Source: Pseudevernia furfuracea
Lineage: Eukaryota > Ascomycota > Lecanoromycetes > Lecanorales > Parmeliaceae
Direction: 5' to 3'
NCBI GenBank assembly: GCA_022315425.1
Contig: JAIUPT010000021.1
Coordinates: forward strand, 310,001-374,000
Length of the DNA stretch: 64,000 nt
A program made the position numbers and the translations under genes. Positions 1 to 11,134 of the stretch are shown one piece after another (within the stretch, counting starts at the first letter, position 1; the number at the start of each line of letters is the position of its first letter). Under the pieces are notes generated by a model. It was not told where the DNA came from. It searched no databases and saw only the letters and a list, made by a program, of their open reading frames with translations.

Positions 1-640
1 AAGTTGGTCAAAGTTTGCTTAGATGAAATGAAATCTGTTAAGCTGTTCTTGCCATCTTTCGAAGCCCATGAGGCCCATTATGATAGTGCTCCAGATTGGA
101 AAGCTCCAGGTCTAGTTGTTGCACTTCATGAATCTAGCGTACGCGGATTCCTTTTGATTGACAGCGTCTGTTGTTTTCACAGCTTTCGCGTCAAATGCAA
201 GTACTGAGTCATCCTCTAGCACTGCGTCTCTCAAAGTGCCTTGTTGGTCAGGTTTTGGTTCTGGGGACGGTCGATACACGAAGCTCGCTAGGTCTGAAGC
301 TCTTGCTGGCTCATTTCTGGCGCCTTTGATCTGTTCTGCATCTTCGGCACCTAGAGAGGACTTTTGGATTGCCTGGTCAATTTACATGATAAGCGATAAA
401 AAGTGAAAGACTGCTACCCGCAACAGGAACTTGGTCTGCTGTTTGAACTTTCAAACGACCGTAATTTGTTGCTCTCATCGCCAGCGGGGAAACCGGTAAT
501 TATGACTCGAGTGAGGCTATGTACGTGTTGTCGTAATCATGCTGTGGCTTGCCTGCAACCTCAGGCAGCAACATAGCCGCGGTAAGCCTCTGGTTTTCCA
601 ACCTTGCACTCTCGACCTTATGTCTTCAAATTCCGCATGA
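1..640. other. No recognisable gene
   Basis: Only short open frames of up to about 80 codons occur here, on both strands, with no conserved motif I can recognise. The stretch lies just before a truncated STAND-type domain and may be part of the same decayed region. Confidence 0.5.
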
Positions 641-688
641 GTTTTGCACTTTCACTCGAGAGACTGGAAAAGAAGCAATTTCTTAATT

Positions 689-1160
689 CTGGCGGACCCA
701 GTCACTGTCCTTGCAATTGTGATTGGTTCTGCTGGTCTAGTCCTCAAGAGTCTTCACGACATCGCAGGAAAGCACAAGAAAGCTGGTATTGCGGTCACGT
801 CAATGGCAATAGAGGTTGACACAATCGAATTGGCGTGGAGCAAGATCAAAGAATGGGCGGAAGACTATTCCAAAGATGCCGCGGTAGACGCCACTCTTCT
901 ACAGAGACTGCACCGCTCACTCGAGTGTGGCACTCTAGTTATGTCCGCTCTACAGAAAAACCTTTCTGAGTACATAGAAAACAATTTTAACGTCTCAAAG
1001 GTCCGATGGTTCCCCAATCCCAGTGTCAAGAACTGCCTGCCTTTGGCCCAAAATCTGGCAAAAATGCAGGGAATCTCAATGATGCCACAAGAGATAGCTC
1101 CTTTAGAACTCAAGAGATCTGCCATCCACTTCCGCAGACCATGGAGTTCAAGATGCCGAG
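689..1160 (+). pseudogene. Remnant of STAND/NACHT-type protein N-terminal domain
   Basis: The frame starting at about 689 begins LADPVTVLAIVIGSAGLV and runs for about 110 residues as a helical domain. This looks like the fungal N-terminal domain found on NACHT/STAND and ankyrin proteins involved in cell-fate and incompatibility signalling. In that family the segment normally starts Met-Ala-Asp-Pro, whereas here the first codon is CTG; an in-frame ATG lies 45 bases upstream at 644. After NVSK (about 1000) the protein stops resembling the family, and other frames carry only scraps. No NTPase or repeat region follows, because the next gene is a broken transporter. I read it as a truncated relic. 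A small orphan protein starting at 644 cannot be excluded. The family assignment is by appearance only. Confidence 0.45.
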
Positions 1161-1534
1161 CCAGTCCTGCCAACAGCGATCACCCAACCGGAAGTGCGAC
1201 AAAGCCAGGCAATAATCGTTGTAATCCTGCAACTGACGGCCATCACTTTCCTTAACAAGCATGAGCATTGGATTAATGACGGTCTCCATCCCACGCATCG
1301 CGGCTGATCTAGCCATCCAGCCTCAACTATATTACTGGTAAGCATGCCTACCTTATTTTTGATAGATGTGCTCCTGAACATGACAATCCTCATTGCGAAT
1401 TCCATTGACAGGCCCTTGTCCGTCTACGGGTTGGCTATTTCCGTCTCTCACTCTCATCAAACACCACCAGCCCGTCCAAAAGCTCTAACAAACGACCACC
1501 CAGCTTGACAAGCTGGCTCATGTCTCCTAACCGC

Positions 1535-2998
1535 GCGAGGGGCCGTCGCCGATGTTGTCGGTAGCCGCCCCGTTTTTCCTCACGGAATGTTGCCTTCTCG
1601 CCTGCTCCATACTCGGATGTGGCCTTGCCCGCACTGGCATCGAGTTTATCATGGTTCCGCGCGATGCAAGAGATAGCAGTAGCGCTTCTGCCTGCCCACC
1701 TCGGTAGGCACACTCACCAATGCCGTTTGCCGGCGGCAAAAGACAGCAATGTAGGGTTCGCCTGTATGGGGGCTCGGGCAGCCGCTTGGGGTTTTCGTTT
1801 GGGACTCGTGCTGGGTGGTATCCTTGTCGATACTATTGGCTAGAGGGGGCCGGATGGTACATGTGCGCCGGAGCGATCATGTTGTGTTTTTCTTGTTGGG
1901 ATATGGACCATACCTGCAGACTCGTTGACGCAGCCTCCGAGCTTGAAGAGCGGTTCAAAAGCAGATGTTGATTGGATAGAAGCGATTGTAGCAACGGCGT
2001 GCTCGGCTCTGCTTGCCTATGTGCTGGTGTGTAAGCTCTCAGAGCCCTCTTCCCCAAGCCTTTCGGGTCACTAATGTTAGTCTGACAGTATTATTTCAAC
2101 CAGCGCTTCATATATTGGACATCCTACCGTCATTGCACTATTGACCGTTAGCCTGTTGTTGGTTCCGGTCTTCGTCCTGCGGGTCGGACAGGCAGGAACG
2201 ACTGCAGAAGCCAGCTTTGATCCCCAACTCATTATGGAGAAATTTGCCCTCCACCAGTATGTGCCTTATCGTAATTCTCTCATATGCAGTGATGCAGACC
2301 ACGGAGCTCTTCTGCGGTCTCTTGTAAGTTGGCCAGTCCAGTCTTTCTGAGAGGCTACAGGGCTCGCTGACGGCCAACGCAGCTGGCAAGAAAGTCCAAT
2401 TACTTTCCCCGCTCCAAGCATCAATTCGCTTCGTGCCCAGCATGATCCTGGCTGCCATACTAAACCTCGCCACCGGCCTCATCGTGGACAAATTCCCGGT
2501 GATTTATCTAGTCCCAATCTCGTCGGCGCTTGGTGTAACGGCTCCCTTCCTAATGGCAATCAATTCTCCACGCTGGCCATACTGGTATGCGGCCTTTCCT
2601 GCTCAGCTCTTCGAACCACTCAGTCCTGATGGTGAGTTCAGCCGTAGTTCAACGCCCGAAAAGCGCGTGTGTGTTTCGCTGATGGCCTTCCCCTAGTGAT
2701 ATTCACTGTGGGCATCCTTCTCGTCTCTGAAGTGTTTCCAGACCGGACGCAAGCGCTTGCAGGTGCCGTTTTCAATACCGTTGGACAGTTTGGCCAAGCT
2801 ATTGGACTTGCTCTTATTGGCGTCGTGTCGATCCGGTCACACTCAATTCCAAGTATGCCAACAAAAGCTCACCAGACGCGCTTTGGACTGGGTACCGGGC
2901 CGGTTTCTGGACATGCACCGGATTTCATGATCCTCACTTGCTTCATTGGCGCACTCGGTCTTCGGAAAAGTGGCAGAGTTGGCCTGAAGAGGGATTGA
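1535..2998 (+). pseudogene. Decayed DHA2-like MFS transporter
   Basis: Pieces of one fungal major facilitator transporter can be read in order across all three forward frames. They include GAVADVVGSRPVF, ACSILGCGLARTGIEFI, LPTSVGTLTNAV, LGLVLGGILVDTIG, AGWYMCAGAIMLCF, DWIEAIVATACSALLAYVL, LIPNSLWRNLP, QASIRFVPSMILAAILN, VSEVFPDRTQALAGAVFN and the C-terminal GLRKSGRVGLKRD with TGA at 2996-2998. The frame changes at least six times: near 1660, 1740, 1846 (two extra G after an in-frame TAG at 1841-1843), 1888 (extra T), 2190, 2395 and 2835. Introns with normal borders remain near 2326-2382 and 2632-2698. The TAG replaces the Trp expected after DTIG, a G-to-A change. The whole length is still recognisable, so inactivation is fairly recent. 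Sequencing error could explain one or two indels but not all. Confidence 0.8.
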
Positions 2999-3932
2999 GC
3001 GGTATCCGTGGTGAGCAGAGGACCAGATTGCAAGCTGGAGTGTAGGTGAAAGCAGCAACTGAAGCCAAAAAAAGAGAAAAAGGATGAAACCTATGACTTG
3101 GAAGCTGCAACATGCAATACGGGAGGAGGGATCACGATCAGCTGGTGAATCGATGTCTCACAGAGCATTCTTCCACCTTGTGCCGTGCAGATACAACTTC
3201 AAGATGGAACTAACCACCATCAAGCTAACCACCATCAAGGAAGACCTGAGATCTATTCACAAGCCTCTTCGGTCAGAGCCAGACCCATCTCAAAAACAAG
3301 CTAACCAACTTTCACACGTGGTGCCTACAATATCGGTCGATTCACGATTGTCGTTGGTTGGCAAGTGAGTCTGTCGTCCAATACATTAGGCTCTGAATTC
3401 CACATCGTGCCTCCCTCCGCTGGACACGGTATTACGGGAATCTGATTCGTTTTTTTTTTCCTTTTGATGCGGAGACTGTGTCCTTGAATATGGCTTTTTT
3501 TGCACCTCATAACGGACCCGAAGTGTTGAGATGAACTTGGGGAGGGCGTTTGATGGGGTAGAAGTCTTCACACCAACAATGTTCTTCCACCTATCAACCT
3601 TATTTTATACAGGCGTAAAGCCACCCCCCCCCCCCCCCCCCCCCCTTCAATAATCGGTTTCGTTTCGCAAGCCTACCTACCTTGCCTCGTTGCGCACGGT
3701 GAACAATAGCTTCGCATTCGAGGTGTCTGCCAAATATACTATTTCCGCTTTACCATCATAGCTGTCAGAGTTTTCAGAGTCAATGAAGCTAGCAAAGGAA
3801 CTATGATAGAGTATTTTGATGGACGTTCATTTTCAATGCAGATACGGCTACCTCATCCGAGTTCAATTTTCAACGAGCTACATATTACCATGAGGAGTAG
3901 TGACCGTATGACGACCTCTTGCCTCGGGCATC
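2999..3932. other. Intergenic; no gene seen
   Basis: I see no conserved reading frame between the broken transporter and the hydrolase. The stretch contains a pyrimidine-rich segment and a long poly-C run. Confidence 0.6.
3624..3645. repeat. Poly-C homopolymer, 22 bases
   Basis: An uninterrupted run of 22 C. Its length is likely to vary between isolates or between assemblies. Confidence 0.9.
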
Positions 3933-4920
3933 TCAAAGATATTTTTGGAAGAAATCAAGCAGCGTCTGGTACCCACGCTGATACTCAGCCCTCACCTTCT
4001 CATCCGTCAAATCGCCACGGGCGGCCATGAAGCCGTGAACCTGGTCGTCGAAGGTGTGGACCTGGCTCGGCACCTTCAATGCTTTCTCGAATGCCTTGAC
4101 AGCCTCCGCATCCTCGTCCTTGGAAGCAAGGAGGCACATGGGCACGGCGATGTTGGGAGCGTCGTTGGGGTCGACCATCGCCGGGTGAGCTTCGGCTGCG
4201 GCGGAGAACTTGCTGTCGGGGCCGCAGGAGTAGGAGACGACCTGGAAGGAAGGAGCAGCGCCGTTAGCAACGTCCCGTGCACGTTTATCGTGCATATGCT
4301 GTGCGTACCTTGCCGCCCCAGCACATTCCGACGATACCCCATTTCTCGATCTTGCCTCCAGCCTTGGCCTCAATGGCTTTGATCAGGCTTGGTATGGCCG
4401 CAACGGTCTTCGGGGGAGCACCGGCGCCTCCGAAGAATGCGCCGAGCTTGGCGCCTTTCTCGGGGGTGTCCGGAGGAAAGTCGGCAGCGGAGTAGGGTTC
4501 GCCGTGGAAGAAGTCGGGGATGTAGACTTGGTAACCGGGAGCGGCGAGGAAGTCGGCACCCTGTATGACAATGTCGGTGGTCAGGGCAGGAGCATCGATA
4601 GGCCTTGGGTTGGTATTCTCACCTGGAACACTTGAGGGCTGAAGCCGAAGATGTCGAAGATGTATAGGATGGCGGTGGTGGCATCTTCAGAACCGGTTTT
4701 GTCTGCGGAGATGCGAAATGAGCATATGTGATCAGGGTTGCAGATTTCAAACATGGCACTGACAAGTCTTCATGCCCTCGACTTCAATGAAGCTTCCCTT
4801 CTCCGAGTACTCTGCTTTCGCCGGTGGGACAGTGCAGCATGCCTATAGTCATCGTGTCAGCGACGATGAACAGAGGAGCTCCGCATAATGGCTCACTTTG
4901 CTATGACCGTTTTGAGCCAT
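3933..4920 (-). CDS. Dienelactone hydrolase family protein (AIM2-like)
   Basis: Alpha/beta hydrolase of the dienelactone hydrolase family, probably cytosolic. Five exons join in frame: 4920-4897, 4842-4764, 4702-4623, 4560-4309 and 4241-3933. The protein starts MAQNGHSKACCTVPPA, then shows the core strand and helix segment AILYIFDIFGF, the region GYQVYIPDFFHGEPY, the nucleophile elbow GMCWGGK with its catalytic Cys, and the C-terminal His in VHGFMAARGD. The catalytic Asp is probably in the LLASKDEDAE loop. Length is about 247 residues, normal for the family. An in-frame upstream ATG at 4993 would add MLNLPKLFTRFF, which resembles a mitochondrial presequence, so two start sites are possible. 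The substrate cannot be read from sequence. It is divergent from the NRPS-like gene downstream, and I have no reason to include it in that cluster. Confidence 0.85.
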
Positions 4921-6490
4921 GATGCCGTTGGTTTGAGATGCGGACTTGGATCGATTGAAGAATCGTGTGAAGAGCTTGGGTAGATTGAGCATTCGTGAGA
5001 TTGAGTGAATGTTTATGATGAGGAGGAAGTGAATGAAGGAGCGGTCAGAGGTTCTTGTAGCTCTGGATACAGCCTTACCGCAAGGGTCACTGCGTGAGGC
5101 TAGTTTCAGTTCTGGCAAGATGGCAATCTCTAGATCTGCATTCCGATAAGTCCAGCTAATGTCCGCTTCTATGCGGACTTAATGTCACTCTATCATCTTT
5201 TCACCGACGGCACAGTTGGCCGTGTCCAGCCGTGCTCGAGCTCAAGTGCAGAGAAATTTCTTATTTGGGGGCAGATGCAACCTCAAGTAGACATGGGGGA
5301 AGGATTCGAGAGATGACCGGTGCCAGGCTGAGAGAATCATGTAACTCTGGCTATGCATGTCAGCATGCCTCGCATCCTACGTCGCGAGGTAGGTGTGGCA
5401 TTGAAATGTGTTGTTTTGGAGATGGAGCTGTTGAATCGGCCTTATCATGGCATTAAGCTCGCTCTATTGAGACCGCGTGCGTGTGCCTGTGCTTATGGTA
5501 GGGTAGCATTGACTAAATTGTTGATTACCAATATTTCAACCCGAGGTCATGCGATTAGTGAGTGCATTATCGTGGGATTTATTAGAATTTCATGCATACT
5601 CTACCTTAGCCACTAAAGGGAGCGAGGGAGCAGCCCTGAACGGCCCTTCAGAGCTTACGCGCCTCCCGCAGGGTAGCCTTAAGGCTCACCTATCTTTTGG
5701 CTTTTCGTCCAGTGGTCTCTTAGACTCTTAGGTCAGCTTCTGCTTGTCGGCAATCTGACGCCAAGAAGCACTTGAAGGAAAAGGATTTGACAAATTGACC
5801 ATGACTTTGCATGCTGCATGTCGTATCAGCTCCTCTTGCCTTCCCTTATCTTTCCTTCCCTTTCCCGCTAAAGGAATCTTATGGCTTAGGCCAGGGTTTT
5901 TGATTACATGGTAAATCGTAAGTAAAGAAATTGTAAGTTAACATGATTCATCTACCTACTTAATAAGTCAGTACCTTAGATACCACCACCAAGGATAGCC
6001 AAGGCTTACTAAAACATGCGAATGGCCATGGTACTCAAGGCAATGCTGCCACCAAATCTTAGGATATATAGCAGGATTACTCGCGAACAGATTTGCGAAT
6101 GATGATGCACTGATACTTTCAAAATCATAAGTATCCCGATCACCTGACAAGTAAATTGGTCGCGAAATCCTCTTTACTTATTGAATACAAGTGGCTAAGG
6201 TAAGGTAAGGTAAGGTAAGGTAAATAAGTAAGTATTAAAAACTGTATTAAAAACTGTAAATAGATCTGAGACTGAAACACGAGGGGCCGATGGCTTACCT
6301 AAGACCTTACACTTTCTTGGCTGGCGGCGGCCGGCCCGCAAAAGGCCGAGATTAACCGATTAAATCCCTTCCTTTTCGCTCCTTCCCTGCATTTTCCCTG
6401 CATTTTCCTCACCGACAATCCTTACTTACAGATTCTCAGCCTCATTCATGTCTCACTTGTCTTGCGCCTCCCGCAAGCCGAAGATAACCA
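4921..6490. other. Gene-free spacer
   Basis: No conserved frame is visible. The stretch is rich in short CTTAC/GTAAG-type words, with a pentanucleotide array at 6196-6220 and a doubled GTATTAAAAACT next to it near 6232-6255. It may hold old repeat debris. Confidence 0.5.
6196..6220. repeat. (TAAGG)5 microsatellite
   Basis: Five perfect TAAGG units followed by TAA. It differs from the usual fungal telomere unit (TTAGGG), so I do not call it telomeric. Confidence 0.85.
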
Positions 6491-6755
6491 CCACATCTAA
6501 GAATTAAGCTAACTTGACTGATATCCTATCTGGCCTTGATTCGTTGCTTGATTCCTTGGCAAAGTATTCATTTGGTCCACCATACTTCAATGGGTAGCTT
6601 GGCTCTTACGGCCGCTGTCAGGATGACAATCCTACCGACTAATGATGGAACATTGACATCTGTTGCAATGGCTATCCTCGGCATTTACCCACCTCAGCAC
6701 TTATCTCTCTCTAGAGGCGAGCACAGCGACAATGCAATGCAAGTGGTCAGGACGC
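6491..6755. repeat. Imperfect tandem repeat, unit A
   Basis: About 265 bases, starting CCACATCTAAG and ending AAGTGGTCAGGACGC, repeated next door with substitutions and small indels. Shared blocks include CTATCTGGCCTTGATTCG-like, GGCAAAGTATTCATT, ACCTCAGCACTTATCTCTCT and GGCGAGCACAGCGACAATGC. It lies about 420 bases before the start of the NRPS-like gene. Confidence 0.85.
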
Positions 6756-6762
6756 CATCTTA

Positions 6763-7029
6763 CCACATCTAAGCTAACTCAACTGATATCGTATCTGGCC
6801 TTGATTCGCTGGCAAAGTATTCATTCGAGCCATCATACTTCAACGGATAGCTTGGTTCCTACGCCCGCTGAAAGTATGACAATCCTTTCAACTGACAGTG
6901 GAACATCTGCATCTGCATCTTGCTACATGACTCAGGCAATGTTGCAATGGATATTCTCGGCATTCACGCACCTCAGCACTTATCTCTCTGTATAGGCGAG
7001 CACAGCGACAATGCAAGTGGTCAGGACGC
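6763..7029. repeat. Imperfect tandem repeat, unit B
   Basis: Second copy of the preceding unit, diverged by perhaps 15-20 percent with small indels, including a short insertion around CATCTGCATCTGCATCTTGC. It ends about 140 bases before the start codon of the NRPS-like gene, so it probably forms its promoter. Confidence 0.85.
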
Positions 7030-7171
7030 GGTGTTACCGGATAGTCCTAAATCTCGTAAATGCAGGAATTCAGCAGCTGATTGATAGTCATAAAGGGGTC
7101 ATTTGCCTTCCCCACACTGTATTTCTTTCATTGCACATTGTTTCGAGCCTCACAACCAATTCTTCGAGGAG

Positions 7172-10109
7172 ATGCAATTGACAATGGGTCCCACTAATCT
7201 CCTTGAGCTCCTAGAGAGGGCGGCAGCAAGTCCCAAAGGAACAGGTGTTGCTGCATATTCGCCTGGAAACGTCAAGGGACCAGCCACACGTCTCAGCTAC
7301 AACGATCTCCTTCAGCTTGCCTTAGCCAATGCTCCTATGCTCCATCACATACCTGGTGTCACAGAGAATACCATCTTCCTTCTGCACTTTGACAATCATC
7401 TAGATGGCTTCGAATGGCTGTGGTCGGTCATAGCAGCGGTAAGTGCATTTTCGGAGCAAACCCCCCACCCAATCTATACCATATCTAAGCCCGAAGCCAT
7501 ATCTTGAGAGCCAGATATTCATCATGCTCCCCAAACTTGTTTTATAATTCCATTTTTTTGCCTCAAAGAAGCCATACTAACTCCGAGATGTGCAGGGCCA
7601 TCTGCCCGCGATCTCAACGCCCCTGACGAATGACCTCGGACAACGCAAGAGGCATCTCCTCCACCTTGAAACCCTCCTACACCACCCAGTGATCATCACG
7701 AGAGACCATCTCGTTCCAGACTTTGCTGATCTTGGAGAGAAGCTTCACATAAGGACGATCGAAGATCTCCGGTCTCGCAATGGCTTTCACAACATGGAGA
7801 CGCCGCGTTCGAAAGGACAGCATGAGCTTGCAGCATTGATGCTCACTTCTGGCAGCACTGGTAACGCGAAAGCTGTCGAGCTTCGACATGGTCAGATACT
7901 CCAAGCTGTCCGCGGCAAGTCGATTCATCACGGCACAAAGCATGAAGACAATTTTCTGAATTGGATCGGACTTGATCACGTTGCCAACCTTACCGAAGTC
8001 CACCTGCACGCCATGTCATTAGCAGCTGATCAGGTTCATGTAAGCGCTATCGATCTGCTCGCGGACCCAACGGCATTCTTACGACTAATCAGCAAACACC
8101 AAATCGCATACACCTTTGCCCCGAATTTCTTTCTGGCCAGTCTCAGGAAAATTCTCGAGAGAGGTCCGAGCGAGACGGATCTTGATCTCAGCTGCTTGCG
8201 TGCGCTGATTTCTGGAGGTGAAGCCAATGTCACAGAAACTTGCGATGCCCTTACAAAGCTATTGGCAAAACACAAAGCGCTCAAAAATTTCATAAGACCC
8301 GGCTTTGGCATGACAGAGACTTGCGCCGGCTCCATTTACGGACTTGATTGTCCTACATACGATGTCGAGCGCAAATTAGAGTTCACATCACTCGGTAGCT
8401 CTGTGCCAGGCTTGTTCATGCGTGTCGTGAAGGACGACGGATCGGTCGCGTACCCAAACGAAGTTGGCGATCTGCAAGTCTCCGGACCTGTGGTCTTTCA
8501 AGGCTATTACAACAACCAGAGTGCGACCGAAGAGGCCTTTACAAAAGACAACTGGTTTATCACAGGCGATAGGGCGTATATTGATGCTGCTGGAAATCTC
8601 AACCTGTCTGGTAGAGCTAAAGAGAGCATCATCATCAACGGAGTCAAGTACTTTCCCCACGAGATTGAAGCAGCCATCGAAGACGCCAACATCGACGGTG
8701 TGGTACCCTCCTACACGGTGACTTTCGCGCATAGACCGAAAGACTCACAAACAGAGGCTCTCTGCGTGCTCTATCTACCATCCTACGAGTCCAACGATGT
8801 GAAGTCTAGAGTCGAGATTCGCAGTGCTATCTCCGAAGTCGCAGTCAGGCAATGTAGCGCTCGACCTTACCGGATCCTTCCCCTTGGCAAAGAAGTCTTC
8901 TCCAAGACGTCTCTGGGCAAGCTGTCGCGGGCGAAGATGCGGACCGCTTTCGAAAGTGGTGCCTATGCTATCTATGATATTCTAGATAAAGATTGCATAC
9001 AAAGTTGGCACGTGTCGCAAAATCAGAGTCCGACAACAGAGACAGAGAGTACGCTTCTCAAGATCTTTGCTGAAGTACTTGAGGCTTCGGAATCCAGCAT
9101 TGGTATCGAGACTAGCCTCTTCGACCTTGGAGTAAGCTCAGTCGAGCTTCTGCGGATAACTTCTGCCGTCAATAAAGCGCTGAAGCCGCCTAAGCCGGCC
9201 GCTATCGCATCAGTCATGCTCAATCCGACCATTCGTAAATTGGCAGCAAGCCTTCAGCCATCAGCTGCTGGGATGTACAAGCCCGCCGTTACTTTACAAG
9301 CTCGAGGCAGCGGTACGCCCCTATGGCTGGTACATCCGGGCGTTGGCGAGATCCTCATTTTCTTTGGTCTCGCCAAGTACATCACCGATCGACCCGTTTA
9401 CGCTCTTCGGTCCAGAGGATTTGACGGAGAGCCCTTCTTCGAAACTATGTCAGAATGTGTATCGAGATACTACGATGAGATCAAGCGAGTACAGCCAGAA
9501 GGTCCATATGCCATTGCTGGATACTCGTATGGCGCAACCATCGCGTTTGAAATGGGTAAGGTTATGAGAAAGCAAGGCGACAAGATCAAATTCCTTGGAG
9601 TGATCGACCAACCACCGAACATCCAGGCGCGCATGCATTACAGTAACTGGACCAACGTTGTCATCACTCTGGCTAAATTTGTCGAAATCGTCGACGAGAG
9701 CCAGACAAGCGCACTCTATGAGCAGCTACAGGACCTGTCTCACGACAAAGTGCTTTCCCATCTACTCTCGCTGACCACTTCAGAGCATCTGAACACAATG
9801 GCTATGGACAAGTCGAAGCTAGCCCGATGGGCAGATCTCGCGTTGAACAACCATGCAATAGCGCGGAAGTACGAGCCATCGGGCCACACACCCGTCATGG
9901 ATGTTTTCTACGCTAGTACACCTGATGCCTTCTATGCGAAGACTGGCGATGAGATGATGAGGAAGCATCTGCAAAAGTGGCAAGAGTACACAGAAAGTGA
10001 TGTCGTTTTCCATCAGGTTCACGGTACACACAATGATATGCTCCGCGGAGGCAATGTATCTTCTTTCTATAGAACGCTCAAGGCTGCCATGCAACGTCGT
10101 GGTGTCTGA
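7172..10109 (+). CDS. NRPS-like synthetase A-T-TE (arylpyruvate-dimerising type)
   Basis: Single-module enzyme without a condensation domain. Exons 7172-7438 and 7596-10109 give about 926 residues, the usual size of the atromentin/aspulvinone/microperfuranone synthetase group. The A domain has A3 TSGSTGNAK (about 172), the family-typical IGLDHVANLTE and HLHAMSL, A5 GFGMTET (325), A7 ITGDRAY, A8 GRAKESIIINGVKYF (428) and A10 SKTSLGKLSR. The T domain has FDLGVSSVEL with the phosphopantetheine Ser near 604. The thioesterase has GYSYG (Ser near 736) and a late His in VHGTHND (about 900). Enzymes of this group adenylate an aromatic 2-oxo acid and join two copies into a quinone, furanone or butenolide. 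Which acid, and which product, cannot be read here. A laccase and a DAHP synthase follow on the same strand. ATG at 7184 is an alternative start. Confidence 0.9.
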
Positions 10110-10913
10110 CAGCTGAAGGGATATCGTCGGCTTCTGACTCAGCTACGTGCAACAGCCTTACACGTGGGATTACTTTCTTCATTTCTCGTTGGCTTGCGCT
10201 TCGATACTATTTCCTTCCAATCAAATCATTTAATCAATATAAATGCGTCCATACTGTCTTTGCATGTATTCGGATCTAGACGATTACTACACCATATGCA
10301 TGCTAAGTCAGAGCTGCAAGATCAATCCCTCGCTTATCTTGTCAGCACATCCAATAACATGTCTCAAGTACCCAGATGAGGCTCAGCCTTGAAGAATCTG
10401 ACCATTCAAGAGCGAGAAACTTTGCAAAGTGAAACCCGAAATAGTGCTGACAATTCATTTGGGGCGATAATGCTAAGCTTTTTGAAAATATACCTGCGTC
10501 AGACTCAGCTGGGAATGATGATCCAGATTGCCTTCACTTTATTTGTCGTTCCACGCCAAGCTACCGCAAGGTTACATCCTTCCAAACAGCAGTGCCTCAA
10601 TCGTATCATTCCTTCTCTCTCGTGAACGAACGAGATGAGTCTATCTCAGCTGATACAGTTTCATATAGCGAACGCCTTGAACGGCAGGGCTGCTACCACT
10701 CCTCGCTTCCCAACAATCAACGAAGGAAGATACCGTGACTCCCTTCTGCCAACGTGCCAATCTTCCTGGACTGGCCAATGCCTCTCGTATCGCTCGTCAA
10801 TGGACTCCGCCTGCTTTAGGTTGCAACATCGGGTCGAGATCTCGACTAAGCCACGTGGATACCTCATGGCATTCCTTCGATGAAACGTCCAGTCAGACCT
10901 GAGAAATGTCATG
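10110..10913. other. Intergenic between NRPS-like and laccase genes
   Basis: I see no conserved frame. It should hold the terminator of the NRPS-like gene and the laccase promoter. Confidence 0.5.
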
Positions 10914-10920
10914 TATATAA
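10914..10920 (+). promoter_or_regulatory. TATA box candidate of the laccase gene
   Basis: TATATAA followed by GG, about 215 bases before the laccase ATG. A pyrimidine-rich leader follows directly, as is common at fungal transcription starts. Confidence 0.5.
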
Positions 10921-10984
10921 GGTTGACTACATAGTCTTTCTGTCTTTTGTTGTTTCTCTCCTCTACATATTTCTGTTTCTAGTC

Positions 10985-11112
10985 TTCTGTACTACTATTA
11001 CCCTCTTTTACCAGGCTGGTCCCGTTTCTACTTTTCCGTACTAGTGTCACCCTCTTTGACCAGGCTATTTTCGTTTCCTTCTGTACTATTATTACCCTCT
11101 TTCACCAGGCTA
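10985..11112. repeat. Three-copy repeat in the laccase leader
   Basis: Three related copies with a period of about 45-49 bases. Each has a CCGTACT/CTGTACT block, a CACCCTCTTT/ACCCTCTTT block and ACCAGGCT, separated by CGTTTC-like spacers. The array lies between the TATA candidate and the start codon, so it is probably transcribed. Confidence 0.8.
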
Positions 11113-11134
11113 CAAGGTCATCTATACCAGCATC

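Noticed and set aside
3933..4920. Dienelactone hydrolase as a member of the synthetase cluster
   Set aside because: It is separated by a 2-kb spacer with repeats, lies on the other strand, and AIM2-like hydrolases are common single genes; nothing in the sequence ties it to the cluster.
6196..6220. Internal telomere repeat
   Set aside because: The unit is TAAGG rather than the TTAGGG usual in filamentous ascomycetes, and only five copies exist.
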